From contig NC_041682.1 of assembly GCF_900005765.1 (NCBI RefSeq), positions 474,420 through 538,419 of the forward strand: DNA of 64,000 nucleotides, written 5' to 3'. Shown in pieces: positions 1-12,215 of this stretch (position 1 is its first letter; each line of letters opens with the position of its first letter). Position numbers and translations under genes: made by a program. Source of the stretch: Plasmodium relictum. Lineage: Eukaryota > Apicomplexa > Aconoidasida > Haemosporida > Plasmodiidae. Below the pieces are notes generated by a model. That model was not told the origin of the DNA, ran no database searches, and saw only the letters and a list, made by a program, of their open reading frames with translations.

Positions 1-1570
1 TTATGCAGTACTATATTTTATATTCATTTACTTTTTGTTTATTTAATTTTTTTTATTTATATTATAATATATATTGTAACTAGGAGTTTCACTTAAATTT
101 ATATATATTTCATTTATATTATATATTTGTGCTATATAATATTTCTAATTTTAAAAAATAAATCTTTTATACTTTTTTGTAAAAAAAAATATTTTAAAAA
201 AGGATTTCATTACTAATTAAAATCCTAAAAATGCTATAAGCATTTAATGAATAATTTTGTTTGTCTTTTTAAAAAAAAAAAAAAAAACTAAAAATATAAC
301 TTTTTCTTAATACTTTATATGCATCTTATGCTTTTATTTTTATTATGTAATTATCGTATAAATATATTTATTTATTTTTTTTTTTTCCTATATACTTTTA
401 CGTATTTTAACATGTATTGTGATAAATGAAGAGGATTTATTTATTAATTATAAAAAAAAAATTCTTTAAAAGAAAAAATAGAAGTATTTGAATTTTCAAT
501 TCTTCTTGGAACATTAATTTGGATATTTTAAGACTTAATACCATAATTGTGTAAAATTTTCATTTTTTTTTTTTTTTTTTTTGGTAAAAATTGAATTGTG
601 TATAAAAAAGGGTCTTAAAGAAAATTATATTAATATTATTCCCTTAAAAATTCTAATAATTTTTTTTTTTTAAATTAAATAGTATTACACTTTATCTTAA
701 AATATATTTCTCAAGATTCAAATATATTTCATTTCTTTAACAAAAAATATCTATTCATATATTTTATGTATAATACATTTGTATACATAATATAGAGTTT
801 ATTTTTTTTCTTTTTGTTTGCAAATAGAAAACTTTAATTTTACATATTTTTCTGAAAATATATAAAATTTAATTGTTATTTTAGTTTTTCTTTTGTTCAC
901 TTATTTTTTAAATTAAAATATGTGAATTACTTTATTATGTTATTTATTATATTCTTTATTTATAATTAAAACAGTTATTCACTTAACATATATTTAAAAA
1001 AGGAATAATGATTTTCTTATTTCTGTTAAATTTACAATTAATTATTATAACATATTTGTTGTAAATTTCTAAAAAAATTATTTAAAATTATAAATAATAA
1101 AACGAAAAACTTTGCATATTTTGGTATATAAAAAAAATAAAAAAGCAAAAAATTAAATTAAAAAAGTATTGAATGAAAATTGAAATAAAATTTATATTTC
1201 TTTTTAATTCATAATGGAATTAAAATAATCATAAGGATTATTTTTAATTTTTTTTTTTTTTTATATTTTAGTTTTTTTTGTTTTTTTATATTTGTATATT
1301 TTATCTTATTATAAATGCATGTTATGATAAAAAAGTTTATACGTGTTTACATATATATATAAACAATAGTATAAAATATTTTTAAAATGATTTATTGAGA
1401 AGAAAAAAAAAAAGTTTTTTGTTAGTTTTTTTCTGTATTATATAAAGGAAATAGCTTAAATATATATATATATATTTAATATACGAACATATAAACATTA
1501 TTGTAAAGAAGTATATCAATAAAAAAAGAAGAAATTAAAAAAAAACATAAAATAAATAAAAAATATCAAA
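1..1570. other. AT-rich 5' flank of the SPX-RING gene
   Basis: No open frame of coding quality is seen on either strand. The stretch is made of A/T homopolymers and short TA runs, typical of Plasmodium intergenic DNA. It must hold the promoter and 5' untranslated region of the SPX-RING gene that follows. No RNA gene is recognised. Confidence 0.7.
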
Positions 1571-3040
1571 ATGAAGTTTGGAAAAAATATTAGGAGGGAA
1601 ATGCATAATCATGCGAATATGCATTATTTAAATTATAAACTTTTAAAAAAGTTGATAAAGAATATTAATAATAGCACAAATGAAAAAGATATAAAAAAAG
1701 CTAAACAATTTAATGAAGAATTTGAAAATGTATTACATTATGATTTAAAAATAATAGAACAAACTTTTCAAAATTTATTTAAAGAAATAATGAATATAAA
1801 AAAGGAAATTGAAAAGAATTTTTCAGTAGGAATGATAGATGAAGATATGAAGATACATAAAAAGAATATTTCTTTTGATAAGTTATTAAATATATTAAAA
1901 GAGAAAAACGTATCGAAAGAATTTTTCGATTTCTGTGTACAATTAAGTTTATTATCAAACAAATGTAAAATAATAAGGACATATGTTATATATAATTACA
2001 TTGGATTAATTAAAATATTAAAAAAAAAAAAGAAGCATTGTAGCAATATTTTTCAAAATATAGGAATATCAGACATTATATCCTTGTATTCTTGGTGTTT
2101 GTCAGACGAGTTACCAAAACTTATTTCATCAGTCAATATTATATCAGATGAATTTATGCAAAAATTTAGTAGTTCATCTGTTACAATAGAAAAATATATT
2201 TGCCCAATTTGCTTATGTTTAATTCATGATCCCGTAACATTAAATTCGTGCTTTCATTCATTTTGTTGGAGATGCTTAGCTACAGCTATTCAAAAATATT
2301 CCATTGATAATTGCCCTTCATGTAGAACAAAAATTGTTTATGATAAAAATTCATTTAAAATAGATGGAATATTAAGCCAGTTTTTAGAAAAACATTTCGT
2401 AAATATAGAAGATAATCAAGAAAGAGAAGAAGAAAAAGAAAAAGAAAAAGAAAATAAAAATCAAAATGTAAATGAAAATAATTTCACATCAGAATATTAT
2501 TGTTGCTATGAAAATGAGGTATGCACATTAAATGATAATTACAGTGAGGAGAAAGATTATTATGATGAAAATAGTGGAGAAAAAAATAATAAAATACATT
2601 TAAAAAAAGAAGATTTATTTAAAAAAAAATTGAAAAAAACTAATGATAAAATAATAAAAAGTAGTGTATTTAATTATGATCTATTAAAAAAAAAAGAACA
2701 TAGTAGCAGCTCATCAAACGATGGTAGTTGTTATTTAGAGGAAAGAGAAGATTCTTTTATTAATAATGAAAGGGTAGAAGATTATTATTCCATTGAAAAC
2801 AACTTCATTAATTTAAAATATAATGGTGACCTAATTGATAATTTTGAAAATTTAAACAAGTATTTATCTGTTTTAAATAAAAACGATTTAAACATAATAG
2901 ATGACAAAGAAAAAGAAAGCGATTACAGTGACGAATTTCATAATGATATTACTCAGAAAAAAGATCATAACAATTTAAAAATTAAGAATGAAGATAACTA
3001 CAATATTATAAATAAGGTAATTAGTTATACTCTTAGTTAA
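1571..3040 (+). CDS. SPX and RING-finger protein, probable E3 ubiquitin ligase
   Basis: Predicted protein of 489 aa. The N-terminus (residues 1-160) reads as an SPX domain: it opens MKFGKN, has a YKLLKKLIK helix near residue 24, and has a lysine-rich NYIGLIKILKKKKK helix near residue 143. SPX domains bind inositol pyrophosphates and report phosphate status. A C3HC4 RING finger follows with ligands C211, C214, C227, H229, C232, C235, C248 and C251. The rest (about 255-489) is charged, Asn/Glu/Lys-rich and probably disordered. The SPX plus RING order is that of plant NLA-type ligases, so a link to phosphate signalling is inferred. The open frame ends at 3040, but AAG|GTAATT at 3016/3017 is a strong donor. 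A second exon at 3164..3253 would replace the last 7 residues with 29 others (511 aa in all). Confidence 0.85.
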   Translation: MKFGKNIRREMHNHANMHYLNYKLLKKLIKNINNSTNEKDIKKAKQFNEEFENVLHYDLKIIEQTFQNLFKEIMNIKKEIEKNFSVGMIDEDMKIHKKNISFDKLLNILKEKNVSKEFFDFCVQLSLLSNKCKIIRTYVIYNYIGLIKILKKKKKHCSNIFQNIGISDIISLYSWCLSDELPKLISSVNIISDEFMQKFSSSSVTIEKYICPICLCLIHDPVTLNSCFHSFCWRCLATAIQKYSIDNCPSCRTKIVYDKNSFKIDGILSQFLEKHFVNIEDNQEREEEKEKEKENKNQNVNENNFTSEYYCCYENEVCTLNDNYSEEKDYYDENSGEKNNKIHLKKEDLFKKKLKKTNDKIIKSSVFNYDLLKKKEHSSSSSNDGSCYLEEREDSFINNERVEDYYSIENNFINLKYNGDLIDNFENLNKYLSVLNKNDLNIIDDKEKESDYSDEFHNDITQKKDHNNLKIKNEDNYNIINKVISYTLS

Positions 3041-4391
3041 TAATCATATGTAATATATATAAGTTTTTTTTTTTTTTTGCTGATTTCGCCCTTTTAATTA
3101 TTTTTTTTTTAATCATTATTAATTCTTTAAACCCTTTTTTTTTTTTTTTTTGAATATAATTAGAACTCTAATTTTACTTCATTTATAAATTATAGAATAA
3201 AAGACTTAAGCTTTTTATTTATATTTTTTAAATTAAGAATAATATTTGGTTAAAAGATCTTTCAAATTACTTTAGAATTTTTTTTTTTTAAATATTATCT
3301 TAAAATTTAAAAATAATAAAAAACAAAAAAACAAAAAAAAAGAGAATAAGTAAAAGAAAAATATCTTAATGAAATTTATAAATTATTCTTCATTATATAT
3401 ATTTTGATTGAATCTTTTATACTCATGTATTCACAATTCTTTATTTTTATTTTAACTAAATAATTATTTAGATTTTTTTTTTTTTTTTTTTTTATTATAT
3501 TTTGTATAAGTATTTTCTTAATTTATCAAATTTTTATTTTGTATTAAATTTTATAATGCACTTTCCGTAATAAAGGAGAAAAAATAAAATAAAAAATACA
3601 TATATATGCGTGCAAACTAGAAAAATACTTTCCATTGTTTTTTTTTTTTTTTGCAATTTTTGAATATTTTGAAGAATTATTTGAATATAATTTTATTTTA
3701 TTTCTATTAGATAGTTATTAGGATATATTTATAAACAAAAAAAAAGAAGGTTTTTTTTTTTATTTAATTAGACAAAATAACCATTTTTTTATTTTCTTAA
3801 TATTTCATTGAAATACTTGTTTTAATAATTGGATGTAATATATTCATTTTTTCTAAATATTTTTAATCATACATCTAAATGTGTATAAATATATCAAAAA
3901 AAAAAAAAATGTTTTCTCTTTTTATACAAAGTCAAAGATATGATACAATAAAATGATTTCACAATAAATTTTTTATGTAAAATAAATTGAAATATTTGAA
4001 CAAATATATTTAGTATAAGCACATTTATTATTGCACAAATGAAAATTTTACTCAGAAAAATCGCAAGTAAAATATAAAAGTATAATTTTTAAAGATTTTA
4101 AAAATACCATTGAAAAGGTGTTATACTCTAAAAAAAACAAAAAAAGAAAAAGAGAGTTTACTTTTTAGTTTAAGAAGCCTTCATATTATAGTGCACTAAT
4201 AAGTACAATAAATTCAATCTATTAACTAAATTTAAAAAAAATAATAATAATTATTATAATACATATATATATATATGAAGAAATTTGCACCGATTAAAAT
4301 ATATGAAATATATAATTTTATATAAATATATAATTTTGAAGATTTAAATAATAATAATAATAATAATAATAATATATATATATGTTTCGAT
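3041..4391. other. Intergenic region, possible last exon of the SPX-RING gene
   Basis: Mostly A/T homopolymers. The left part has a thymine-rich stretch followed by an AG at 3162-3163 that could be the acceptor of a last SPX-RING exon (3164..3253, stop TAA). The remainder would be 3' flank of that gene and promoter of the transporter. An (AAT)n run at about 4349-4373 and a TA run lie just before the transporter start. Confidence 0.5.
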
Positions 4392-7300
4392 ATGTTAAAA
4401 ATTTTGAAATGTCATTTTAAAAAAAAAGTTAAAGTCTATTCAGATGGAAATGATAATGAAGATAGAGGAAAAATAGTAAAATATAATGGAGATGAAAATA
4501 CGTTGCTAAAGTCAGAAAATACATCAATAAAAAAAATGAGATCTGTATTATATGAAGAGTCTATTAATTTTAGTGAAAGTAATACTTATTATAAAAGTAC
4601 AAATATTCATAATTATAATAACATAAATGCTTACTCTGATTATATAAAAAAGTCTAAATATGCAAGAACATATGAACAGGAAAATATTTATAATGAAGCT
4701 TTGAATTTATATAATAATAGAAACACATATAAAAAAAAAAGATATTTTAATGATTTTTATGCAAATATAAGAAAGAATATACGTAAGAGTGAATTTTTTG
4801 GTGATAATAATGGATATATTGAAGAATATCAGATAGAAGGAAGTAATAATGATTTAGATAAAAAAATATTAAATGAAAATATCTATAAAATAAGAAAAAG
4901 AGAACAAAGTATTTTATTCCATAATAAATATAAAGAATTGTTTAGTGAAAGTAAAATTAATATGAAAACTATTAATGAAACACATAATAGAAGAAAAACC
5001 TGTAAAAGGGATACTAAAGAAAAAGTAAAAAGTACTAATTTATTATGTGATATAAAAGAACTAAATAGTTTTAGTGATACAAATTCTTTTGATGAAAAAG
5101 ATGAAAATTTCTTAGAAAAACTAATAAAGTTACAATATACACCTGAGCAGATATCACAATTAAGCGATTTATTTGAGAATCCCAAAACATTAAAAAATGT
5201 AAATGTTAAAATATTGAAGTGGTTAAATAATCAACTGAATAATGGTTATTGGTTAGAAAGATTTTCTTTATTTCTATTAGGATTGACTATAGCTATAGGT
5301 GTAGGTAATATTGAAACAATATGGTTTTTAATGTCTACCTGGCATGGTGTTATTTTTATTTTACCTTACATTCTTTGCTATAGCTTTGTTTGCCATCCCA
5401 TTTTATCATTTGAATTATATATAGGGCAACTCGTTAGAACATCTGCTCCTTTCGTCTTTTATAGATTATTGAAACAATCTGCTTCTGTTGGTTTTCTAAT
5501 GGTATTAACATGCTTAATAAATAGTTATATAAATAGTTATAGAACAGCAGCAGAATATTTTATATATTTAGTGAACTCCTTTAAAAAAGAATTACCATGG
5601 AAATTAAATAGTGTAGAAATTGATTTTTGCACAAGTTTTAAAAATGATTTTGTAAGTTGCCATAAGTATAGACCATTATGTTTATTTTCAAAATCTACCT
5701 CCTCTTGTGTACCTAATAATTTAGGAAAAGCTTATTTAATTTATCAAAATAAATTTTTTCCGAAAAATGAGTTATATAATTCTCTATTAAACATAAATAA
5801 AAATAATTCTTATATTAATATTTTCTCTAGAAGTGAATCTTATATAGATAAGGATACATTATTTTTCTTATTTGTTTGCAATTTTTTAGTTACAATTTTT
5901 CAGTTGTTTGGTTTAACTAATTTCGCCTTTTGTTCAGCTCTTGTTCTTTTGTTAATAGGTTTTTTATCTATTACTCAGTTTGCCACTATGTTTAATCTTA
6001 GTGGTGCGACTCAGGCATATTCTCACGTTTTAAGTTATATCAACAAACAAATAAAATGAAATAAAAAAAGGGGAAAGCATATATATATATATATATTTAT
6101 ATTTGTTTATTTATTTGTTTATAGAATCATGGGAAATTTCTTATATATATACTTATTCATCAATATGGTCTCAATGTGTTTCTTTTGCTCTTTATGAGTT
6201 ATCAATTGGAATCGGAATTTATTCATCTCTAGCAACAAAATCTAGGTAAATATATATGGAATATAATCATATTATTTATTTTTTTAACATAAATTGCTTT
6301 ATTTTATCTTTTAGAATAGGAACAAATTTAGCTTTTGATGGATATGCTATTACCATATGGAATTCCATAATTTCTGCACTTATGTTTTTTTCAGCAGGTT
6401 TTTTTAAATGTCAAAAAGAAAGTAAACAATTTGAATAAATAACAATATATATTTTTTTTTTTTTCCCCTAGTTGCTGTTATTGGTTTTATCTCGAAAAGT
6501 TTAAATTCCAATTTTGTTGATATTTTAGAATATTCAAGAAAAGATTGCTCTTTTGTTCTTTTTCCTGTTGGATTTACTTATTTAAAGAAAATGGAAGTAA
6601 AAAAAAAAATATATATATATATATTAATAAGAAAATTTTAATAGATAATTTCAAACATAAAAAATTTATAAAAAAAAAAAAAGAAAAAGCTATCAAATAA
6701 TTTTTTAAATATATATTATATAGAAAACTTTATGTATGCTATACTATGGTTCATATGCTGTTCTATCATGTGCTTCTTTGGCTATACAATATGAAGTTTT
6801 AGTGATGACTATAAAAGATTTTAAGTTTTCCAAAAATAAAAAGAAAAGAACTATTATTTTAACTTTGTCTATATTTTTTTTCTTAGCTTCCTTTTTTATA
6901 TCTAATACTGATTCTAAAAATGTTATTTGGTTTTTAACTTTTACTATTTCAGAAAATGGTAGAGTTTTTGTTGCTCTTTCAATTTGTGTTATTTTAGGAT
7001 GGTTATATAATATACAAGCTCAATTTAAAGCATTAACAACTATATGTAAATAAAATATATATATCAATATAATAATTATATTTAAAAAAAAATATATATA
7101 TATTTCTCAAATCATGAATATTTGCATATACATATTTTAAATTATGAGAGAAAAAAAAAATTTATATTATACTAAGAAGTATATTTTACATATTCCAAAA
7201 TTATTAAAGATAATGTTAAATTTTTTAATTTATATTTATTTTATTTTTTTTTAATTTTAATAGGTGTTTTATCATTTAATATAACCTTTTGGATATTAAA

Positions 7301-8116
7301 TATAATTGTCAGTGTTTTATTCAATTATTTAAGTTATCATATTTATGTTTTATACTTATGTAGATTAATTATATTTTTAATAAGTACCATAGTGGCTCTA
7401 TTAGCTTTGAAAATTGAAGTTCATCTAAATAAAAATGAAATGGAATTTTTTTATAAAAATCTTACTTATAAGGTAATAGAAGTAGCAATTATAATAATAA
7501 ATAATTGTAAATGATGATTATCATAATATATAATATAATTATGTTTCTTTTTTATATTATTTATTACCTTATTTTTTTTTAAGGATATACTATATACACT
7601 ATATTTAGGAAATATTGAAAGTTTAAGAAAAGAATTACAACGAATAATAAGTGGGAATGTATATATTGGAAACATTTCTATGTTTTGGTCTATTAGTATA
7701 AAATATATAGCAACATCTATTTTACTTTCTGCTTTAATCGAATTTGTAGATGGAATATTTTATAGTACTGAAATAAAAGAAAAAGTTAAATTAATACCCA
7801 AGGGTTGGGTCATTTTTTCTATCTGTTTTTGGATATTTACATTCCTCCTTTTACTGATGTTTCCTTTTTTTACTAATGTAATATTATTTATGCATATATT
7901 TATATATATATATATATGCTTTATAATTAATATATTTTTTTTTAATAGTTATTTGAAAAGTATTGCGCTCCAGATGATTATTTTGTTGATTTTGAATTGT
8001 TGCCCTCTAAACCGTTAAAAGAAATACAGAATTTTAATTTACTCTCTTATTTTTATGAATTTAAAAATATTAATAAAAAAAAAAAAAAAAAATTTTCATT
8101 GATTAGAAATAATTAA
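4392..8116 (+). CDS. Neurotransmitter:sodium symporter family (amino acid) transporter, 8 exons
   Basis: Exons: 4392..6033, 6125..6245, 6315..6397, 6472..6596, 6724..7045, 7264..7472, 7584..7877, 7949..8116. All phases close and give 987 aa. Residues 1-290 are a hydrophilic Asn/Lys/Ser-rich extension, much longer than usual for the family. The first membrane helix follows (RFSLFLLGLTIAIGVGN), then SNF-family features: a Cys-containing extracellular loop after the third helix (about 405-440) and later helices such as the one in exon 2 that resembles the family QIFFSL segment. The expected GNVWRFP signature reads GNIETIW, so sodium or substrate handling may differ. It probably imports amino acids across a parasite membrane. 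Two donors are weak (exon 1 GTTATA, exon 3 GTTTTT), but neighbouring frames hold stops and the joins restore family-like sequence. A P. falciparum amino acid transporter sits at the equivalent place. Confidence 0.85.
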
Positions 8117-9999
8117 GTTTGTGTAATACTTTAAAACAATAATAGTAATTACCAAATCCGTAATTTTATTTCTATTTATAAATATTTAAATATGATTTTT
8201 TAAAAAATAATAGAAGAGTAAAACTCTCTTAGAAGAAAAGGTGATATAATTTTTTTTTAGATAAGTAAATGTACATTTTTTAATATTTATTTTATTTTAT
8301 TATTATTATTTGTTTGTTTCTTTTATATATATTGATTAAAAAATTGTTTCTTTTTGTTATGTATGGAATAGTTCTATAACTACGTTTTAAATGATTTTCT
8401 TTTTTTTATGTTTTTTTAACCCTCTTATGTTTTAAAAAATTGTTATAAAATACCTTTAAAATATTTTCAAAAGATTAATTCAATTTTTCTTTATGCTATT
8501 GAAAAATTTATGAAGGAAAATTAAAAAAATTAATGTAGTATTTTATCTAATTATATAGTTTTATTTGTCTCGTGTTTCTCACCAACATGATGAAAAACTT
8601 TTAGATTCTCTAAAAATAAGAAAAAATCATATTTAATACATAAAAAAACTAAATAATATATATGGTATCTAATAAATTATTATATAAACAAAAAATAAAC
8701 TTTAATTTTAATAGAGATTTAAAAAAAAAATTGAATGAAAAAAAGTAAAAATTTTAAGTTGCAAATTAAATCAACTATGAACTTAATAAAAAAATAAATG
8801 AATATGTATATTCATATATAATTATTTTTTTCATATACATAAATTGTTTTACAATTATATCTCTAAACTGTCTTTAAGATTACTCTTAAATTTTTTTTTT
8901 TTTTTTTTTTTTTTCTTTTAGATAAAAAAAATTAGGTGTAATATTTTGATAATTTTTATCCTAATTATTTTCTTTATTTATTTTTATTTTTTATTAGATC
9001 TAATTAAATTATTAATTCTTAAGAATATTTTATTTTAATATATGTCTACTATATTTTTTAAATGTAAAATTAATTTTTTTATAGAATTTATATAAAATAT
9101 TAGAACGTTTTATAATTTTTAAATAAGATATTTGATTTTCATATTTATAAAATTATATATGAAGATAAATGCATAATAGTACACATTTATATATATATAT
9201 ATATATATATATATCTTTTTTTTTTTTTTTTTTTAAATCTAAATTACATTTTTATATTCGAAAATATAGATGACTTTTTTCTGTTGTAAGCTTAACTTTT
9301 TTAATATAGTATATTTAAATTTTTAATTATTTTCTTTCTTTCTTTTTTTTTTTTTTCTTATTTTTTGAAATTAATCAAGTAATTAGATATAAAATATCAA
9401 TTTTTCTTAAAAAAATTTATGTTGCATCTAGTTCGTATGTGCATTTATTTTTTTCTATTATAAAATAAGGTATTTTTCTAAAAAGTAATAATTAGAGAAT
9501 ATTCTTTAACTTTAAAAAGTTATTAAATACTTGAGAAAATAATAAAATAAAATAGGTCTAGCAAGTATATTTTTTCTTAATTTTTAATAACATTATATAT
9601 ATATATTTATACATGTTTTATTATTTTTATTTTTTTAATTAATTTTCACTTTTTTTTTTTTTTTTTTGTATTAGTTTTATTTGTAGTGTGTATATATATT
9701 TTTATCCTTTTTCTTTTTCGCTTTTTTTTTTTTATTCTATAACCTTAATATTTAGTTGTAAAGTGTTACAAAATTGTGTGTAAAAGGACAAAAAAAAAAA
9801 AAGGAAATATATTTTATAAATTTACATATTCATTTACATGTATATGCATATATATTTTGGTGATTAAAAATTTATGTGAAAAATTGTAATAAAAGATTCT
9901 ATATATAAAAAAAAAAATAATTTTCAAATAAAAAGATATATATGCAATTAAAATACTAGAAAGGAAAACCTCATATTTATAGATTAAAAATAAGATAAA
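8117..9999. other. 1.9 kb intergenic region between two + strand genes
   Basis: A/T tracts throughout, with a (TA)n run at about 9188-9214 followed by a long T tract, and pyrimidine-rich stretches at 9330-9360 and 9648-9733. It serves as 3' flank of the transporter and promoter of the next gene. No coding exon or structured RNA was recognised. Confidence 0.6.
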
Positions 10000-11358
10000 A
10001 TGAGAAGTAAAAATATGAATCTGAATATTACAATAAAAGCTAGTTCTCCTAGCTCAAATAGCGAAAAAAAAAAAAACCTGAAAAAAAAAAATGATAGTGC
10101 AAGCGTATCATTTAAATCAAAATCAAAAAAAGAGAATTCAGACAAAACAAAAATAAAAAATATAATTAAAAAAGAAAATTTTTTAAATAAGAAATTAAGC
10201 AGAAGTACCTCTTTTTCATCTTATGAAAAAAGAAAAAACATAAAGTTATTTGGCAATTTCTTTAATAAGAAAAAAATAACTTTAAAAAAAAGTTTCCCAG
10301 AAAAAGATAGCTATAGCAAAATTTATCCAAAAAAGCAAGTCTCAAATAAATCTAGTATTTTGAATGAATTTTCTTCGAAAAGTAAATTAAATATTAAGAG
10401 CCCCAAAAATTCAGAAAAAAAATATTCAGGAAATATTTTTGTAACTAAATTAATAAAACCAAGCACAAAATTAGTTGATACAAATGATAAAAAAAAAAAA
10501 TTTTCAAGTAATCACCAAAAAAATACTCAAAAAAAAAGTAAACACATTTCATCAGATTTAAATATAATTTTAAATAAAAAAAATTTCAAATTAGGAAAAG
10601 AATTTACACAATCAGAAAAACCACTAAAAAAGAAAAAAAACAAAATAATAAAAAATTTTATTGAGTTGAAAAATCTTAACATAATGGAAGATAAAGAAAA
10701 CCAAGTAGATAACTCATACAGCGGAAGCGAAAAAAAAGAAGTAGATGAACAAATAGAATTACAGGAAGATAAGGATATAAGCATAAAAAATGATCACGAA
10801 ACAAATATGACAGAAGATAAAGAAGCAAATGTTGAAACGAATAAAAATATTAGCATGGAAGGAGATGAAGAAGATAAAGAAGAAAAAGAAAAACTAATTC
10901 AAGATATATCTTCAAAGAAATATGCAATAAACTCACGTGATTCAAGCATAGATAAATCAGAAAATTTAGAACATTATTTTTCAGAAGGAACTTATGAGTC
11001 TTCTAATGATATTTTTAATGGGAACTATCAAAAAGTTACGAATACTTTATTACCTGGGTATACAATTGCAGCTTGTGAAGGGATATATCAGGCAAATAAA
11101 GAGGATACAACTTCAGGTATTCAAAACTCAAAGATAGATGGAACATATATATATAAAAGTTATTTTCCTCCATACGAATATATTCCTCACTTAAATAAAA
11201 ATCCTGTAAAAAAAGCATATTATTTAAGGAAACATGAAGTGTTAAATAATTATTTATATACATCGGCTGATTTAACACATGGTACTATACATGAGCAAAG
11301 TAACATGGTTGTCGCATATCCATATGGCGTTCCAGTTATTGATATTAACAAAAAATAA
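10000..11358 (+). CDS. Conserved-type Plasmodium protein of unknown function, Lys/Ser-rich
   Basis: Single exon, ATG start, 452 aa. I do not recognise a named family. Residues 1-340 are low complexity: Lys/Ser/Asn-rich and basic in the first 230, then Glu/Asp-rich from about 230 to 310. The last 100 residues are compositionally normal and look like a folded or binding module. They start with LLPGYTIAACEGIYQA and carry a Pro/Tyr patch (SYFPPYEYIP) and a final VVAYPYGVPVIDI. There is no signal peptide or membrane helix. A basic disordered body with a short conserved tail would fit a cytoskeleton- or pellicle-associated protein, but that is a guess. Confidence 0.75.
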   Translation: MRSKNMNLNITIKASSPSSNSEKKKNLKKKNDSASVSFKSKSKKENSDKTKIKNIIKKENFLNKKLSRSTSFSSYEKRKNIKLFGNFFNKKKITLKKSFPEKDSYSKIYPKKQVSNKSSILNEFSSKSKLNIKSPKNSEKKYSGNIFVTKLIKPSTKLVDTNDKKKKFSSNHQKNTQKKSKHISSDLNIILNKKNFKLGKEFTQSEKPLKKKKNKIIKNFIELKNLNIMEDKENQVDNSYSGSEKKEVDEQIELQEDKDISIKNDHETNMTEDKEANVETNKNISMEGDEEDKEEKEKLIQDISSKKYAINSRDSSIDKSENLEHYFSEGTYESSNDIFNGNYQKVTNTLLPGYTIAACEGIYQANKEDTTSGIQNSKIDGTYIYKSYFPPYEYIPHLNKNPVKKAYYLRKHEVLNNYLYTSADLTHGTIHEQSNMVVAYPYGVPVIDINKK

Positions 11359-11897
11359 AATAAAATAAAATTAATTCAAATTAATAATCTTATATATATT
11401 TAATAATATTTGTCGATACTCTTATTTTTAATATTGTATGAATTTGTTCTAAAATTTGCATTATTTTATTTTTACTTGTATACTTTAGTTAATGGAATTT
11501 TTTTGTTTCTTTTTAAATAATTTAAAGAATTTTTTAGTATGATTATATAACATTACTATATTTTTATTTCTTATTAATTTTCAGTTTAACATACATCTAT
11601 CTATTTATCATTTAATAGTTTTCTTTATTATTTTTTTCTATTTTTTATAAAAAAAAAAGAATTCTTGTATATATATAATTTACCTAATTTCATTTTTATT
11701 TTAGTATTAATATTTTTAATTTTTTTAAACGTATATTTTAAGAAATTATTTTATTTTATTTTATTTTATTTTTATTTTTTTTTTTTTTTTTTGTATATAC
11801 ATACATGTTTGCACATCTATTTATGCTATAGTGCTAATGTTTTTTCTTCAAAATAAAATGATTATAGACCTAAAAAATTAACATTTTTATGTTCAAC

Positions 11898-11928
<31 letters not shown>

Positions 11929-12215
11929 TAAACATAAATACAATTAAAATATTATATTGTTATTTATAAATATCACTAAGGAAAAAAAAAACTTGAAATA
12001 TTTTAATTTAAAATTATGTTCTATATTTTCCTTTACATTTTCAAAATAATATAAAAATTTTGGTAAATTTTCTGCATTTATTTATTTTATTTTTTGATAT
12101 ATTAAAATAGAATTAGAAAGAAATATAAAATCTTAATACATTTTTAATATAAAAGTATAGTTTCGAACATATAGTATAACAATTAAAAAACATTATAACA
12201 TTTAATAAATTCAAA
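11359..12215. other. Intergenic region
   Basis: T-rich 3' flank followed by an A-rich and TA-rich stretch (11898-11930) before the ARMT1-like start. A 63-residue Phe-rich open frame at 11665-11856 is a product of the T tracts and is not taken as a gene. Nothing else is seen. Confidence 0.6.

Noticed and set aside
8580-8640. ATGATGA at about 8588, like a snoRNA C box
   Set aside because: No CTGA D box and no terminal stem at a suitable distance were found.
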